A stretch of DNA of 13,622 nt, taken from the NCBI GenBank assembly GCA_016184205.1, contig JACPDD010000030.1:1-13622 (forward strand). The letters are read 5' to 3'. Source of the DNA: Candidatus Levyibacteriota bacterium (GTDB taxonomy: Bacteria > Patescibacteriota > Microgenomatia > Levybacterales > UBA12049). The notes below the pieces were generated by a model. It made no database searches. It was not told the origin of the DNA and worked only from the letters and a program-made list of their open reading frames with translations. Positions within the stretch are counted from its first letter, which is position 1. Each line of letters opens with the position of its first letter. A program made the translations under genes and the position numbers. This document shows positions 4,951 to 12,021 of this stretch, piece after piece.

Positions 4951-5298
4951 ATGAGAGTTAAAAGAGGAGTTGTTTCAAGAAGAAAACATAAAAAACTATT
5001 GGGCCTAACCAAAGGCTTTTTAGGAAGCAAACATAGGTTAGTCAGAAGTGCTCACGAAGCTGCACTTCATGCCGGCTCATACGCTTATCACGGAAGAAAA
5101 CTTAAGAAAAGAGACTTTAGGGCACTTTGGATTACAAGAATTGGAGAAGCTTCAAAAAGAGAAGGTATTTCATACAGCCAGCTTATTAACAAATTGAAAA
5201 AAGAAAACATAGAGCTTGATAGGAAAATTCTGTCTGATTTAATTGTTAATGACATTGAAACTTTCAAAAAAATAGTTAAGGAAGTCAAACTCCCTTGA
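4951..5298 (+). CDS. rplT: 50S ribosomal protein L20, 115 aa
   Basis: It binds 23S rRNA early in large-subunit assembly. The family signature is clear: MRVKRGVVSRRKHKKLLGLTKGFLG (residues 1-25), the long basic N-terminal helix, then HAGSYAYHGRKLKKRDFRALWITRI (about 41-65) and the compact C-domain (INKLKKENIELDRKILSDLIV, about 83-103). Length 115 is normal. ATG at 4951 is the only sensible start, and no Shine-Dalgarno is seen upstream (TTGACTTGATAAAAC). In other bacteria L20 represses its own operon by binding the mRNA; an equivalent site is not identifiable here. TGA is the stop, showing UGA is not recoded. A strong terminator follows at 5337. Confidence 0.95.
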   Translation: MRVKRGVVSRRKHKKLLGLTKGFLGSKHRLVRSAHEAALHAGSYAYHGRKLKKRDFRALWITRIGEASKREGISYSQLINKLKKENIELDRKILSDLIVNDIETFKKIVKEVKLP

Positions 5299-5310
5299 CA
5301 ACGTCAAAAA

Positions 5311-5323
5311 CAATTAGTAATTG
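5311..5323. promoter_or_regulatory. 13-bp palindrome CAATTA-G-TAATTG
   Basis: This perfect 6+1+6 inverted repeat differs only in its central base from CAATTA-T-TAATTG at 2597-2609, which overlaps the promoter of the thrS cluster. Here it lies between rplT and the terminator upstream of pheS. It also coincides with two AATTNNN heptamer units (5312-5325). It is either a shared operator or a remnant of the heptamer repeat. Confidence 0.35.
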
Positions 5324-5336
5324 AATGCTAAACAGG

Positions 5337-5359
5337 AACCCGCGTCAGCGGGTTTTTTT
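5337..5359 (+). terminator. Intrinsic terminator after rplT
   Basis: ACCCGC (5338-5343), loop GTCA, GCGGGT (5348-5353), followed by seven T (5353-5359), with an extra outer A-T pair (5337/5354). It ends the thrS-rplT transcript, or acts as an attenuator in front of pheST, as in the E. coli rplT-pheM-pheST arrangement. No Phe-rich leader peptide is visible before it. Confidence 0.9.
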
Positions 5360-5383
5360 GTGCGATATATGGTATTCTAAAAT
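5355..5383 (+). promoter_or_regulatory. Candidate pheST promoter
   Basis: -10 TAAAAT (5378-5383), preceded at 17 nt by a weak -35 TTTTTG (5355-5360) that uses the terminator T-run. The ATG of pheS is 5 nt after the -10, and no Shine-Dalgarno is present, so a leaderless message is predicted. The weak -35 keeps confidence moderate. Confidence 0.45.
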
Positions 5384-5387
5384 AGCT

Positions 5388-6425
5388 ATGGAAGAAGAGC
5401 TTATAAATATTAAAAATACTGCGCTTTCTTTTATTCTTGAGGCGCAGGATAGAAAGTCCTTGGAAGAAACAAAACTACAGTTTTTGGGAAGAAGCGGAAA
5501 ACTAACCCTTGCTTTAAAGCAGTTGCCAAAACTTCCAATTGAAAAAAGAGCGGCTGTTGGAGAACTTGCCAATGAAATAAAAAGGACAATTGAAGAGGCT
5601 CTTGCTGAAAAACTTTCTCAAGTTACAAGCGACTCGACTACCAAAAGAAAAGAAAGTATTGACAGAACCGTTCCGACAGTTGAACCAAGGATTGGACACA
5701 TACATCCGATAAGCCAGGTTCTTTCGCAAACAATTGAAATATTCAAGTCTTTAGGATTTCAGGTAGCAGATGGTCCGGAAATTGAAAGCGATCACTATAA
5801 CTTTGAAGTTTTAAATATTCCTAAATATCATCCTAGCCGCGACACACAACAAACTCTGTTTTTAGATAGCACCGGAACAAGCTACTCCCCAGGAGAAATG
5901 CTTCTTAGAACTCAAACTTCAAATATGCAAGGACGGATAATGGAAAAAACAAAACCTCCTTTTAGGGTTTTGGTGCCGGGAAAAGTCTTTAGATATGAGC
6001 AGGTTGATGCGTCACATGGGTTTGAATTTTGGCAAGTTGAAGGATTTATGGTTGACAAAAATGTTTCCATGTCTCACCTTTTTGGAACTCTTGACTATTT
6101 TTTCAAACAATTTTTTGGACAAAGTACAAAAGTAAAGTTTGTCTGTCATAATTTTCCGTTTGTAGAACCAGGAGTAGAGGCTTACATAAGCTGTGTTGTT
6201 TGTCGCGGCAAAGGCTGCAGTTTTTGCAAAAGAACCGGTTGGGTTGAAATTTTAGGAGCGGGAATGATTCATCCAAATGTTCTAAAAGCCGTTGGAATAA
6301 ATCCGAATGAATGGTCGGGTTTTGCTTTTGGAACAGGACTTTCAAGAATGGCAACTCTTAAATTTGAAATGGACGACTTAAGACTTTTAACAACTCCGGA
6401 CTTAAGAATCTTGGAACAATTTTAA
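5388..6425 (+). CDS. pheS: Phenylalanyl-tRNA synthetase alpha subunit, 345 aa
   Basis: The catalytic subunit of the alpha2beta2 enzyme that charges tRNA-Phe. Residues 1-85 form the N-terminal coiled coil that contacts tRNA. The class II core follows, with RIGHIHPISQVLSQTIEIF (about 101-119), VADGPEIESDHYNFE, the motif 2 region FRYEQVDASHGFEFWQVEG (about 204-222) and motif 3 GFAFGTGLSRMATLKF (about 309-324). A zinc-knuckle-like insertion, C269-x2-C272-x4-C277-x2-C280, precedes GWVEILGAGM; such insertions occur in many PheS proteins. ATG at 5388 is chosen. A frame open from 5325 runs through the terminator hairpin and is rejected as the start. The subunit partner pheT begins 2 nt after the stop. 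Confidence 0.95.
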   Translation: MEEELINIKNTALSFILEAQDRKSLEETKLQFLGRSGKLTLALKQLPKLPIEKRAAVGELANEIKRTIEEALAEKLSQVTSDSTTKRKESIDRTVPTVEPRIGHIHPISQVLSQTIEIFKSLGFQVADGPEIESDHYNFEVLNIPKYHPSRDTQQTLFLDSTGTSYSPGEMLLRTQTSNMQGRIMEKTKPPFRVLVPGKVFRYEQVDASHGFEFWQVEGFMVDKNVSMSHLFGTLDYFFKQFFGQSTKVKFVCHNFPFVEPGVEAYISCVVCRGKGCSFCKRTGWVEILGAGMIHPNVLKAVGINPNEWSGFAFGTGLSRMATLKFEMDDLRLLTTPDLRILEQF

Positions 6426-6427
6426 TT

Positions 6428-8299
6428 ATGCTGGTACCTTTATCGCTTCTTAAAGATTACGTAAAAATAACTTTGCCGGAGTCTAAGTTGTCTGAAAAAT
6501 TAACAGAGGCAGGTCTTGGAGTTGAAAATATTGAAGAAAAAGAAGGAGAGAAAATTCTGGATTTGGAAGTAACTCCAAATAGACCTGACTGGCTTTCTGT
6601 TGTTGGAGTGGCGCGGGAAATTGCAAGTCTAGAAAATTTAAAAGTGGCCTTACCTAAGGTTTCCGAAATCAAAAAACCCGCCAAGATTTTACCCCTTAAA
6701 ATAAAAACGGATTATAGAATAAATCCAAGATTTACGGGGATAATAATTTCAAATGTTAATGTAGAAGATTCACCGCAATGGCTTAAAGAAAGACTAATCA
6801 AGATTGGAATGCGGCCAATAAATAACATCGTTGATATTACAAATTTTGTAATGTATGAGTTGGGAAATCCGCTGCATGCATTTGACTATGACAAAATAGA
6901 AGGGCACCAAATGTCAGTTGGGCTCTCTATGGAAGGGGAAAGCTTTGAAAGCGTTGACGCAGTCACATATCACTTGCCAAAAGGCGCAGTTGTAATAAGA
7001 GACAGCAAGAAAATAATTGACCTTTGCGGAATAAAAGGCGGTAAGAATTCCGGAATTTACAGCGGTACAAAAAATGTCTTTATAAGAGTTCCCGTAGAAG
7101 TACCAAACCTTATAAGAAAAACTTCTGCTAAATTGGGTCTTAGGTCTGATGCTTCTTCTATTTTTGAAAAGGGGGTAGATGCCGGAAACACTGTCTTTGC
7201 GCTTAAAAGATGCGTCGGTCTAATTCTTAAAATCGCCGGAGGCGCTGTGGCAAGCGAGATTTATGATTTAAAAGAGGACCGCTTTGAGTTTTGGAGATTA
7301 AAAGTCGCAGTAGAAAAGCTAAACAAAATCATCGGAACTGAAATTCCTCAAAAACAAACTCTGGGAATTCTGGAAAGTCTTAATCTTTCACCAAAAATCA
7401 CAAAAGAGGGGATTGAATGTAAAATTCCAACATACAGAAACGATTTGAAGATTGAGGAGGATTTGATTGAGGAAGTGGCAAGGCTTTACGGATACAATAA
7501 AATTGAAAAAAAAATGCCGGCCGGACAAATTCCCGTACGGAGAATTGAATACTTCAAAGATTATTCCACTATGCAAAAGGCAAAGGAAATTCTTGTAGCG
7601 GCAGGATTTTCCGAAATAAAAAGTTATAGCCTTGTATCTGAAGTTGAGCTTGATAAATTTGGTCTAAATTCAAAAGCTGTATTGCGCGTTGATAATCCCG
7701 TGAGCCGCGAATTTGAATATTTAAGACCAACACTTAAAATTGGTCTTGCAAAAGGTCTTGCGGAAAACAAAAAATTTACTAGCGATATTAATCTTTTTGA
7801 GCTGGGAAAAACATACAGAAAGAAAGACAAAAAAGCTACGGAAGAATATTTCTTGGCTTGCCTCTCCAGCAATTTAAGTTTTGCACAACTGAAAGGAATT
7901 ATTCAAAAATTGTTTTCTGAATTTGGAATTAAGAACGATACTAGCTCCTTTATAGAAGTCTTGGGAGAGGCTTTATTTTTTGAAATTAATTTTTCTGAAA
8001 TTGAAACAAAAGCAAACACTCAAAAAATCTATAAACCCATTCCTAAATATCCGCCAATTATAGAAGACTTGTCAATTGAAGTGTCCAAGAATTTCAAAAC
8101 TGGAGATATTATAGAGCATATCAAAAAGCAAAGCCCGCTTATTTATGATGTTTCGCTTATTGATGAGTTCGAAAACTCAAAAACATTCCACATTGTTTAT
8201 CAGGATAGAGAAAAGAATTTAACCAGGGCGGACGTTTCAAAAATAAGAGAAGAAATTATAAAAGCCCTCAAGAATAAGTTTTTAGCGACTAGCAACTAG
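6428..8299 (+). CDS. pheT: Phenylalanyl-tRNA synthetase beta subunit, short form, 623 aa
   Basis: The partner of PheS, it supplies structural, tRNA-binding and editing parts. The usual bacterial form is about 790-800 aa. Here the N-terminal tRNA-binding OB (EMAP/Myf-like) domain is missing: the first beta-strand region (MLVPLSLLKDYV) passes directly to ILDLEVTPNRPDWLSVVGVAREIA (about 43-66). The B3/B4 editing region (RPINNIVDITNFVMYELGNPLHAFD, about 128-152) is present. The B5 domain (about 285-365, ending EDLIEEVARLYGYNKI), the catalytic-like domain and the C-terminal FDX-ACB anticodon-binding domain (about 535-620) all follow. The ATG is 2 nt after the pheS stop, implying coupling. The last residues (LATSN) and the stop are encoded within a heptamer repeat. 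Confidence 0.95.
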   Translation: MLVPLSLLKDYVKITLPESKLSEKLTEAGLGVENIEEKEGEKILDLEVTPNRPDWLSVVGVAREIASLENLKVALPKVSEIKKPAKILPLKIKTDYRINPRFTGIIISNVNVEDSPQWLKERLIKIGMRPINNIVDITNFVMYELGNPLHAFDYDKIEGHQMSVGLSMEGESFESVDAVTYHLPKGAVVIRDSKKIIDLCGIKGGKNSGIYSGTKNVFIRVPVEVPNLIRKTSAKLGLRSDASSIFEKGVDAGNTVFALKRCVGLILKIAGGAVASEIYDLKEDRFEFWRLKVAVEKLNKIIGTEIPQKQTLGILESLNLSPKITKEGIECKIPTYRNDLKIEEDLIEEVARLYGYNKIEKKMPAGQIPVRRIEYFKDYSTMQKAKEILVAAGFSEIKSYSLVSEVELDKFGLNSKAVLRVDNPVSREFEYLRPTLKIGLAKGLAENKKFTSDINLFELGKTYRKKDKKATEEYFLACLSSNLSFAQLKGIIQKLFSEFGIKNDTSSFIEVLGEALFFEINFSEIETKANTQKIYKPIPKYPPIIEDLSIEVSKNFKTGDIIEHIKKQSPLIYDVSLIDEFENSKTFHIVYQDREKNLTRADVSKIREEIIKALKNKFLATSN

Positions 8300-8324
8300 A
8301 GAATAGCGACTATAAAATAGCGAT
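8283..8324 (+). repeat. Heptanucleotide tandem repeat TAGCGAC, six units
   Basis: Exactly 42 nt divide into six 7-mers: TAGCGAC, TAGCAAC, TAGAGAA, TAGCGAC, TATAAAA, TAGCGAT. The first two units encode the end of PheT, whose TAG stop (8297-8299) opens the third unit, and the rest are intergenic. A separate TTGAGAT doublet lies at 8445-8458. Confidence 0.65.
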
Positions 8325-8429
8325 CTGAATTCTCTTCAATGTTTCAAAACATTTTAGTTAATTCATAAATAAGAAAAGAATGCTAGGGTAAACTACAAAT
8401 TAAATTTCCAATTCTAGGGAGATTTTGAC

Positions 8430-8444
8430 CCCGATTCAATCGGG
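8430..8444. terminator. Hairpin between convergent pheT and PBP
   Basis: CCCGAT (8430-8435), loop TCA, ATCGGG (8439-8444). On the plus strand TTGAGATTTGAGATTTT follows, and on the minus strand GTCAAAATC, so the T-tracts are weak both ways. Placed between two converging genes, it may serve both directions. Apart from the heptamer repeats, 8,325-8,463 shows nothing else. Confidence 0.45.
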
Positions 8445-8463
8445 TTGAGATTTGAGATTTTAA

Positions 8464-10791
8464 TTATGGGGTAGGAGTCGGGGTTGGTGTGGGCGTTGGA
8501 CTTGGTGTAGGCTCCGGACCATATTTATAGTCAGAAGTTTCTTTGGGAGGATGATAAAGCGGGTCATCTTTGTGATACTGTTCAATCCAGTCGTCAATTG
8601 CTTTCTGCCAACGGTTCTGCCCGTCTGTTGAAACAGGATCATTTTCAGAAAAGACAATAAAGTCCTTATTGTCGTAGTCGCCATGATTTATTTCATCCTG
8701 ATTTGCTTTTTTCCCAGGCTGTTTTCTGGATATTGGAATCTTTTGATAAATAGTTGTACTCGTTGGCTCTGTTCCTTTTATGAAATACTCGGAGCGGGTT
8801 GAGTGCCCGTCAACAGGAAGTCCACCTCCAACAGCATCAACCTGCAAAGCTATTACATCATCTGGCTTTATGGGCTGCTCATCCGCTTTGCCTTTTAGAA
8901 GAAAATTCATAATCCTATACCATATTGGGGAAGCTCCGGTTGCTCCTGAGGCGATTGCCGGATTCATGGGGCTGTTATCATTGTTGCCAACCCAAACCCC
9001 AACAGTATAGGAAGGTGTGTATCCTAGCGTCCAGTTATCTCGCTTGTCATCCGTGGTTCCTGTCTTTGCAGAAACTGTTTTACCCGGAATATTTAGATAT
9101 GAATTCGGCCCAAAGACAAGTGCTCTTGCCACATTATCAAGCAAAATGTGTGACACAAGATAAACTACATTTGCCGGAAGAACTCTGTTGCCTTTTCTTT
9201 TTTTATTTTCATACAAAGTATTTCCCTTGGAATCGACCACTTTTAAAATTGCAACAGGATCCTGCTTTACTCCTGCGTTTGCCAAAACCGAAAAAGCAGT
9301 TACCTCCTGAAGAAGTGTTGCCTCGCGCCCTCCAAGAACCAAAGATAGTCCAACATTTTCTATATTCTTTTGAGTTGGCTCCCAGTTTTCAATTCCCATA
9401 TTATAAGCATTCTGCATAACATCCCTTATTCCAACTTTTGCAAGCATTTTGACTGCGGGCACATTTATTGAGTTTCCCAGAGCGAATCTAAGCTGAATAG
9501 GCCCATTATATTTGCCGTCATAATTTGAAGGATTATAAATAGGATTTTTAGGATCGCCGGATGGGAATTCCGTTTTAACATCCATCACCATGGTCGAAGG
9601 AGTGTAGCCTTTTGCAAAAGCAGTTGCATACATGATGGGCTTAAGAGAAGAACCGGGCTGGCGAAAACCCAAGGCTGCATTAAAGTTGCCGTCATTTTCC
9701 GTGTCAAAATAATCTTTGCTTCCAACCATTGCAAGAATTTCACCAGTCCCAGGAGACATGACTACTGCTGCGCCATTCCCTACATTAAAACCTTTAATCT
9801 TATCAATCTCTGATTTTACAATCATCTCTGCCTCTTTCTCTATTTCCCAGTCAAGCGTTGTTGTAACAGCTAAGCCTCCATTTGCAACTATTGCCTCTCC
9901 AAACTGTTCGGCAAGAAGCTGCCTTACATACATAACAAAATGGGGAGCTTTTATGCCCTTGTCTTCTGATAGCTTGAATTCTTTCTTTTTTATCAGAAGA
10001 AGCGCTTCATCCGCCTGCTTTTGATTTATATATCCAACGATTTTCATTTGCCCCAATACTTGCGCAGTTCTTTCAATGTAGTATTTCTTGCCGGAAAAAG
10101 GAGAATAAACGCTAGGGGACTGAGGAAGCCCTGCAAGAAATGCCGCTTCGGAAAGATTCAATTCTTGTACTTTTTTACCAAAGTAGCTCTCCGCTGCCGC
10201 CTCAACTCCAATATTTGCTCCGCCATAAGGAACATCATTAAGATACATCTCAAGGATTTGGTCTTTTGTGTATTTTCTGTCAACTTGAATAGCAAGCATT
10301 AGCTCTTTTATTTTTCTTGGAAGCGATCTCTCAGACGTAAGAAGCACGTTTTTGACTAATTGCTGAGTAATTGTAGACCCGCCGCTGACACGCCGCCTTA
10401 AGATTGGATCTATAAGCAGCCCTCTAATATAACCTGTTATAGAAAATCCCTGGTTTTCGTAAAAATCCTTATCTTCAATGGCTATTGTTGCCTGCTGCAC
10501 TTGTTTGGGAATATCAGCAAGTTTTACATAAGTTCTATTTTCATTTTGAAAAACAGAATAAAGGAGTATCCCATCCCTGTCATAAATTCTTGTTGATTCT
10601 TCAAGGTCCGCATTAACAAGTTTCCCAGGTGTTGGAAGGTCGCGGCTGTACCATACGAATAGAACCGCCATCAAAAGTACAAATCCTATAAGGCCAAAAA
10701 AAACGTATTTAGTGAGTTTAGAAAGCGTGAAGATATCTATCTTGCCTCTTTTGAAAAGTCCTCGTCTCCTTCGGCTTCTGTAGTAATCCAT
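8464..10791 (-). CDS. Bifunctional class A penicillin-binding protein (PBP1A-type), 775 aa
   Basis: It polymerises and cross-links peptidoglycan on the outer face of the cytoplasmic membrane. The order is: a short basic cytoplasmic tail (RSRRRRGLFKRGK), a membrane anchor at about 28-48, the GT51 glycosyltransferase domain with its catalytic-type E106-D-K-D-F-Y and GGSTITQQLVKN, then the transpeptidase domain with S381-S-L-K384, S441-I-N443 and K576-T-G578. The C-terminus is a low-complexity Pro/Thr tail (PTPSPTPTP and on). The start chosen is ATG at 10791, because the -10 TATAAT (10804-10799) ends 8 nt before it. A GTG at 10818 would lie upstream of transcription. It has its own divergent promoter and stands apart from pheT. 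Confidence 0.95.
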   Translation of the reverse strand: MDYYRSRRRRGLFKRGKIDIFTLSKLTKYVFFGLIGFVLLMAVLFVWYSRDLPTPGKLVNADLEESTRIYDRDGILLYSVFQNENRTYVKLADIPKQVQQATIAIEDKDFYENQGFSITGYIRGLLIDPILRRRVSGGSTITQQLVKNVLLTSERSLPRKIKELMLAIQVDRKYTKDQILEMYLNDVPYGGANIGVEAAAESYFGKKVQELNLSEAAFLAGLPQSPSVYSPFSGKKYYIERTAQVLGQMKIVGYINQKQADEALLLIKKKEFKLSEDKGIKAPHFVMYVRQLLAEQFGEAIVANGGLAVTTTLDWEIEKEAEMIVKSEIDKIKGFNVGNGAAVVMSPGTGEILAMVGSKDYFDTENDGNFNAALGFRQPGSSLKPIMYATAFAKGYTPSTMVMDVKTEFPSGDPKNPIYNPSNYDGKYNGPIQLRFALGNSINVPAVKMLAKVGIRDVMQNAYNMGIENWEPTQKNIENVGLSLVLGGREATLLQEVTAFSVLANAGVKQDPVAILKVVDSKGNTLYENKKRKGNRVLPANVVYLVSHILLDNVARALVFGPNSYLNIPGKTVSAKTGTTDDKRDNWTLGYTPSYTVGVWVGNNDNSPMNPAIASGATGASPIWYRIMNFLLKGKADEQPIKPDDVIALQVDAVGGGLPVDGHSTRSEYFIKGTEPTSTTIYQKIPISRKQPGKKANQDEINHGDYDNKDFIVFSENDPVSTDGQNRWQKAIDDWIEQYHKDDPLYHPPKETSDYKYGPEPTPSPTPTPTPTPTP

Positions 10792-10798
10792 ACCCAAT

Positions 10799-10828
10799 AT
10801 TATACCCAAAATTGACACTTTACATCAA
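10799..10828 (-). promoter_or_regulatory. PBP promoter (minus strand)
   Basis: On the minus strand, TTGATG (10828-10823), an 18-nt spacer and a perfect TATAAT (10804-10799). The ATG at 10791 is 8 nt downstream and lacks a Shine-Dalgarno, so again a leaderless message is predicted. It overlaps the plus-strand promoter at 10812-10840, so the two probably compete or are co-regulated. Confidence 0.7.
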
Positions 10829-10840
10829 GACTGCTATACT
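10812..10840 (+). promoter_or_regulatory. Near-consensus promoter for the PRTase operon
   Basis: -35 TTGACA (10812-10817), 17-nt spacer, -10 TATACT (10835-10840). It is the best promoter in the window. Transcription would start near 10847, 5 nt before the ATG of a 15-codon mini-ORF, then run through two hairpins to the gene at 10963. Confidence 0.7.
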
Positions 10841-10851
10841 ACCAGTAGAAC

Positions 10852-10899
10852 ATGAAGATAAAATCGTCTAGCGTTTCTGTTTATTATTACACCTCGTAA
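10852..10899 (+). CDS. Possible 15-aa leader peptide, Ser/Tyr-rich
   Basis: ATG at 10852 to TAA at 10897-10899 encodes MKIKSSSVSVYYYTS, with three Ser in a row and three Tyr in a row. The stop codon is exactly the 3-nt loop of an 11-bp hairpin (10886-10910), so a ribosome translating to the end would disrupt that hairpin. This is the layout of a transcription-attenuation leader. No Shine-Dalgarno is present, but the predicted mRNA start is only 5 nt upstream. The peptide itself need have no function. It could also be a chance ORF in a small RNA. Confidence 0.35.
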   Translation: MKIKSSSVSVYYYTS

Positions 10900-10922
10900 C
10901 GGGGTGTAATTCTTGTGCTAGA
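10867..10922 (+). promoter_or_regulatory. Leader hairpin with closing stem, upstream of terminator
   Basis: ATTACACCTCG (10886-10896) pairs with CGGGGTGTAAT (10900-10910): 11 bp including one T-G wobble, loop TAA. TCTAGC (10867-10872) can close around it with GCTAGA (10917-10922). This lies immediately before the terminator at 10928 and is a candidate antiterminator or pause structure. Confidence 0.55.
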
Positions 10923-10927
10923 ACTAT

Positions 10928-10950
10928 ACCCCGCAAAGCGGGGTTTTTTT
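10928..10950 (+). terminator. Intrinsic terminator in the leader of the PRTase operon
   Basis: ACCCCGC (10928-10934), loop AAA, GCGGGGT (10938-10944), T-run of seven (10944-10950). It sits between the promoter at 10812 and the gene start at 10963, so read-through must be controlled. It closely resembles the terminator before pheS (both continue into TTTTTTTGTG). Confidence 0.85.
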
Positions 10951-10962
10951 GTGGAAAAAAGT

Positions 10963-12021
10963 ATGCAACCAAGAATTCTTTTATTTCAAGACGGAGCAAA
11001 ATTTAAGTCACCTCCTGAAAAGTGGAGATTCATTAACGTGCTTACACATGCGCTCATTAGGCTAATTCAAGAGCCAGGATTTGAATATGTCATTGTTGAT
11101 CCTTCTGTTTGTGCAGAAAAATTACAAGAAAAAGTTCGACCACGTGACTTTTCATGCGCAATTGACTTATCAGGACTATTTGGTCCAAGTCTTAAAAGAG
11201 AGGGAATTCCTACTTTCGATGATTTCAGGTTAAGCAGACTGAGGAAAACATCCTCTCCTCTTTTAGACGGAGTGGGCTTTAAAATAAGCGTTACTCAAGA
11301 AAGAACTGCGCAAATAAGAGAACATATTAAACAGATTATAAAGGACGACCCAAGGCCCATACTAGTTCTGGATGATGTAGGATGGTCAGGACGAACAGTC
11401 CGTCAGACTACTACCATGCTCGGAATCAAACCTCACAGGACTACTATTGGATTCCTCGCAGGAAATAGGGGCACATTTGGTGGAGCAAAAACGGAAATAG
11501 AAAATTTACAACAAGAAGGATTCAGCATCGTAACGGGAGCAGATATTTTTACTCCCGACGATGACGGTTTCCATCTGGCTGATTTTTTTATTGGGGACGA
11601 GGCAAACTTTGATTCTATTTTGGAAATACAAATATTGAGAGAAGGCTCCGCATCATTCCCACATGAAGATTCTGAAAAAAAACATAAAGACACCCTAAGG
11701 GGGATTCAACAAATTCTCGAAAAAAATCAAAAAAAGCTCTTTCCAAACTCAATTGACTCTGAAACTGCGAGGAAAATGACACAAGAGGGAACCATTATTA
11801 TCCGTGGCGGCATAAGCAATAATTCCTTTTTTGATGTAAATCCTCCGAATTGGGTTATGCCATCCTTTTCCAAACGCATCAGTAGCACAACCCTTACTAA
11901 AAACAGGCGAGATATAATAGACGTGGTAAGTGAGTTACAAGAACTGTTAGAGTTCCCAAGGGAAGATAAAGAACTACAGATAGAACAAGCGGAAGGAAGG
12001 ATGGGAAAGGAAAGACTATGA
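10963..12021 (+). CDS. Phosphoribosyltransferase-like protein of unknown function, 352 aa
   Basis: Residues 133-146, ILVLDDVGWSGRTV, match the PRPP-binding loop of type I phosphoribosyltransferases (hydrophobic strand, DD, then SG.T). The acidic pair is D137/D138, with S142, G143 and T145. The N-terminal 130 residues and the long C-terminal part (after about 200, charged and helical, then an RGGISNN segment) do not match a PRTase family I know, so substrate and reaction are unknown. It is probably cytosolic, with no signal or membrane segment. The start is ATG at 10963. The frame opening at 10915 passes through the terminator and is rejected. The last 4 nt (ATGA) overlap the SDR gene, so the two are translationally coupled. 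Confidence 0.6.
   Translation: MQPRILLFQDGAKFKSPPEKWRFINVLTHALIRLIQEPGFEYVIVDPSVCAEKLQEKVRPRDFSCAIDLSGLFGPSLKREGIPTFDDFRLSRLRKTSSPLLDGVGFKISVTQERTAQIREHIKQIIKDDPRPILVLDDVGWSGRTVRQTTTMLGIKPHRTTIGFLAGNRGTFGGAKTEIENLQQEGFSIVTGADIFTPDDDGFHLADFFIGDEANFDSILEIQILREGSASFPHEDSEKKHKDTLRGIQQILEKNQKKLFPNSIDSETARKMTQEGTIIIRGGISNNSFFDVNPPNWVMPSFSKRISSTTLTKNRRDIIDVVSELQELLEFPREDKELQIEQAEGRMGKERL

Noticed and set aside
5325..5387. N-terminal extension of PheS from the ATG at 5325
   Set aside because: It would translate through the terminator hairpin and the promoter; PheS homology starts at MEEEL (5388).
8925..9419. Plus-strand open frame of 164 codons inside the PBP gene
   Set aside because: Shadow of the conserved transpeptidase domain; no start signal and implausible composition.
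10792..10818. GTG start of the PBP at 10818
   Set aside because: The -10 box TATAAT lies inside this extension, so the codon would be upstream of the transcript start; ATG at 10791 fits.
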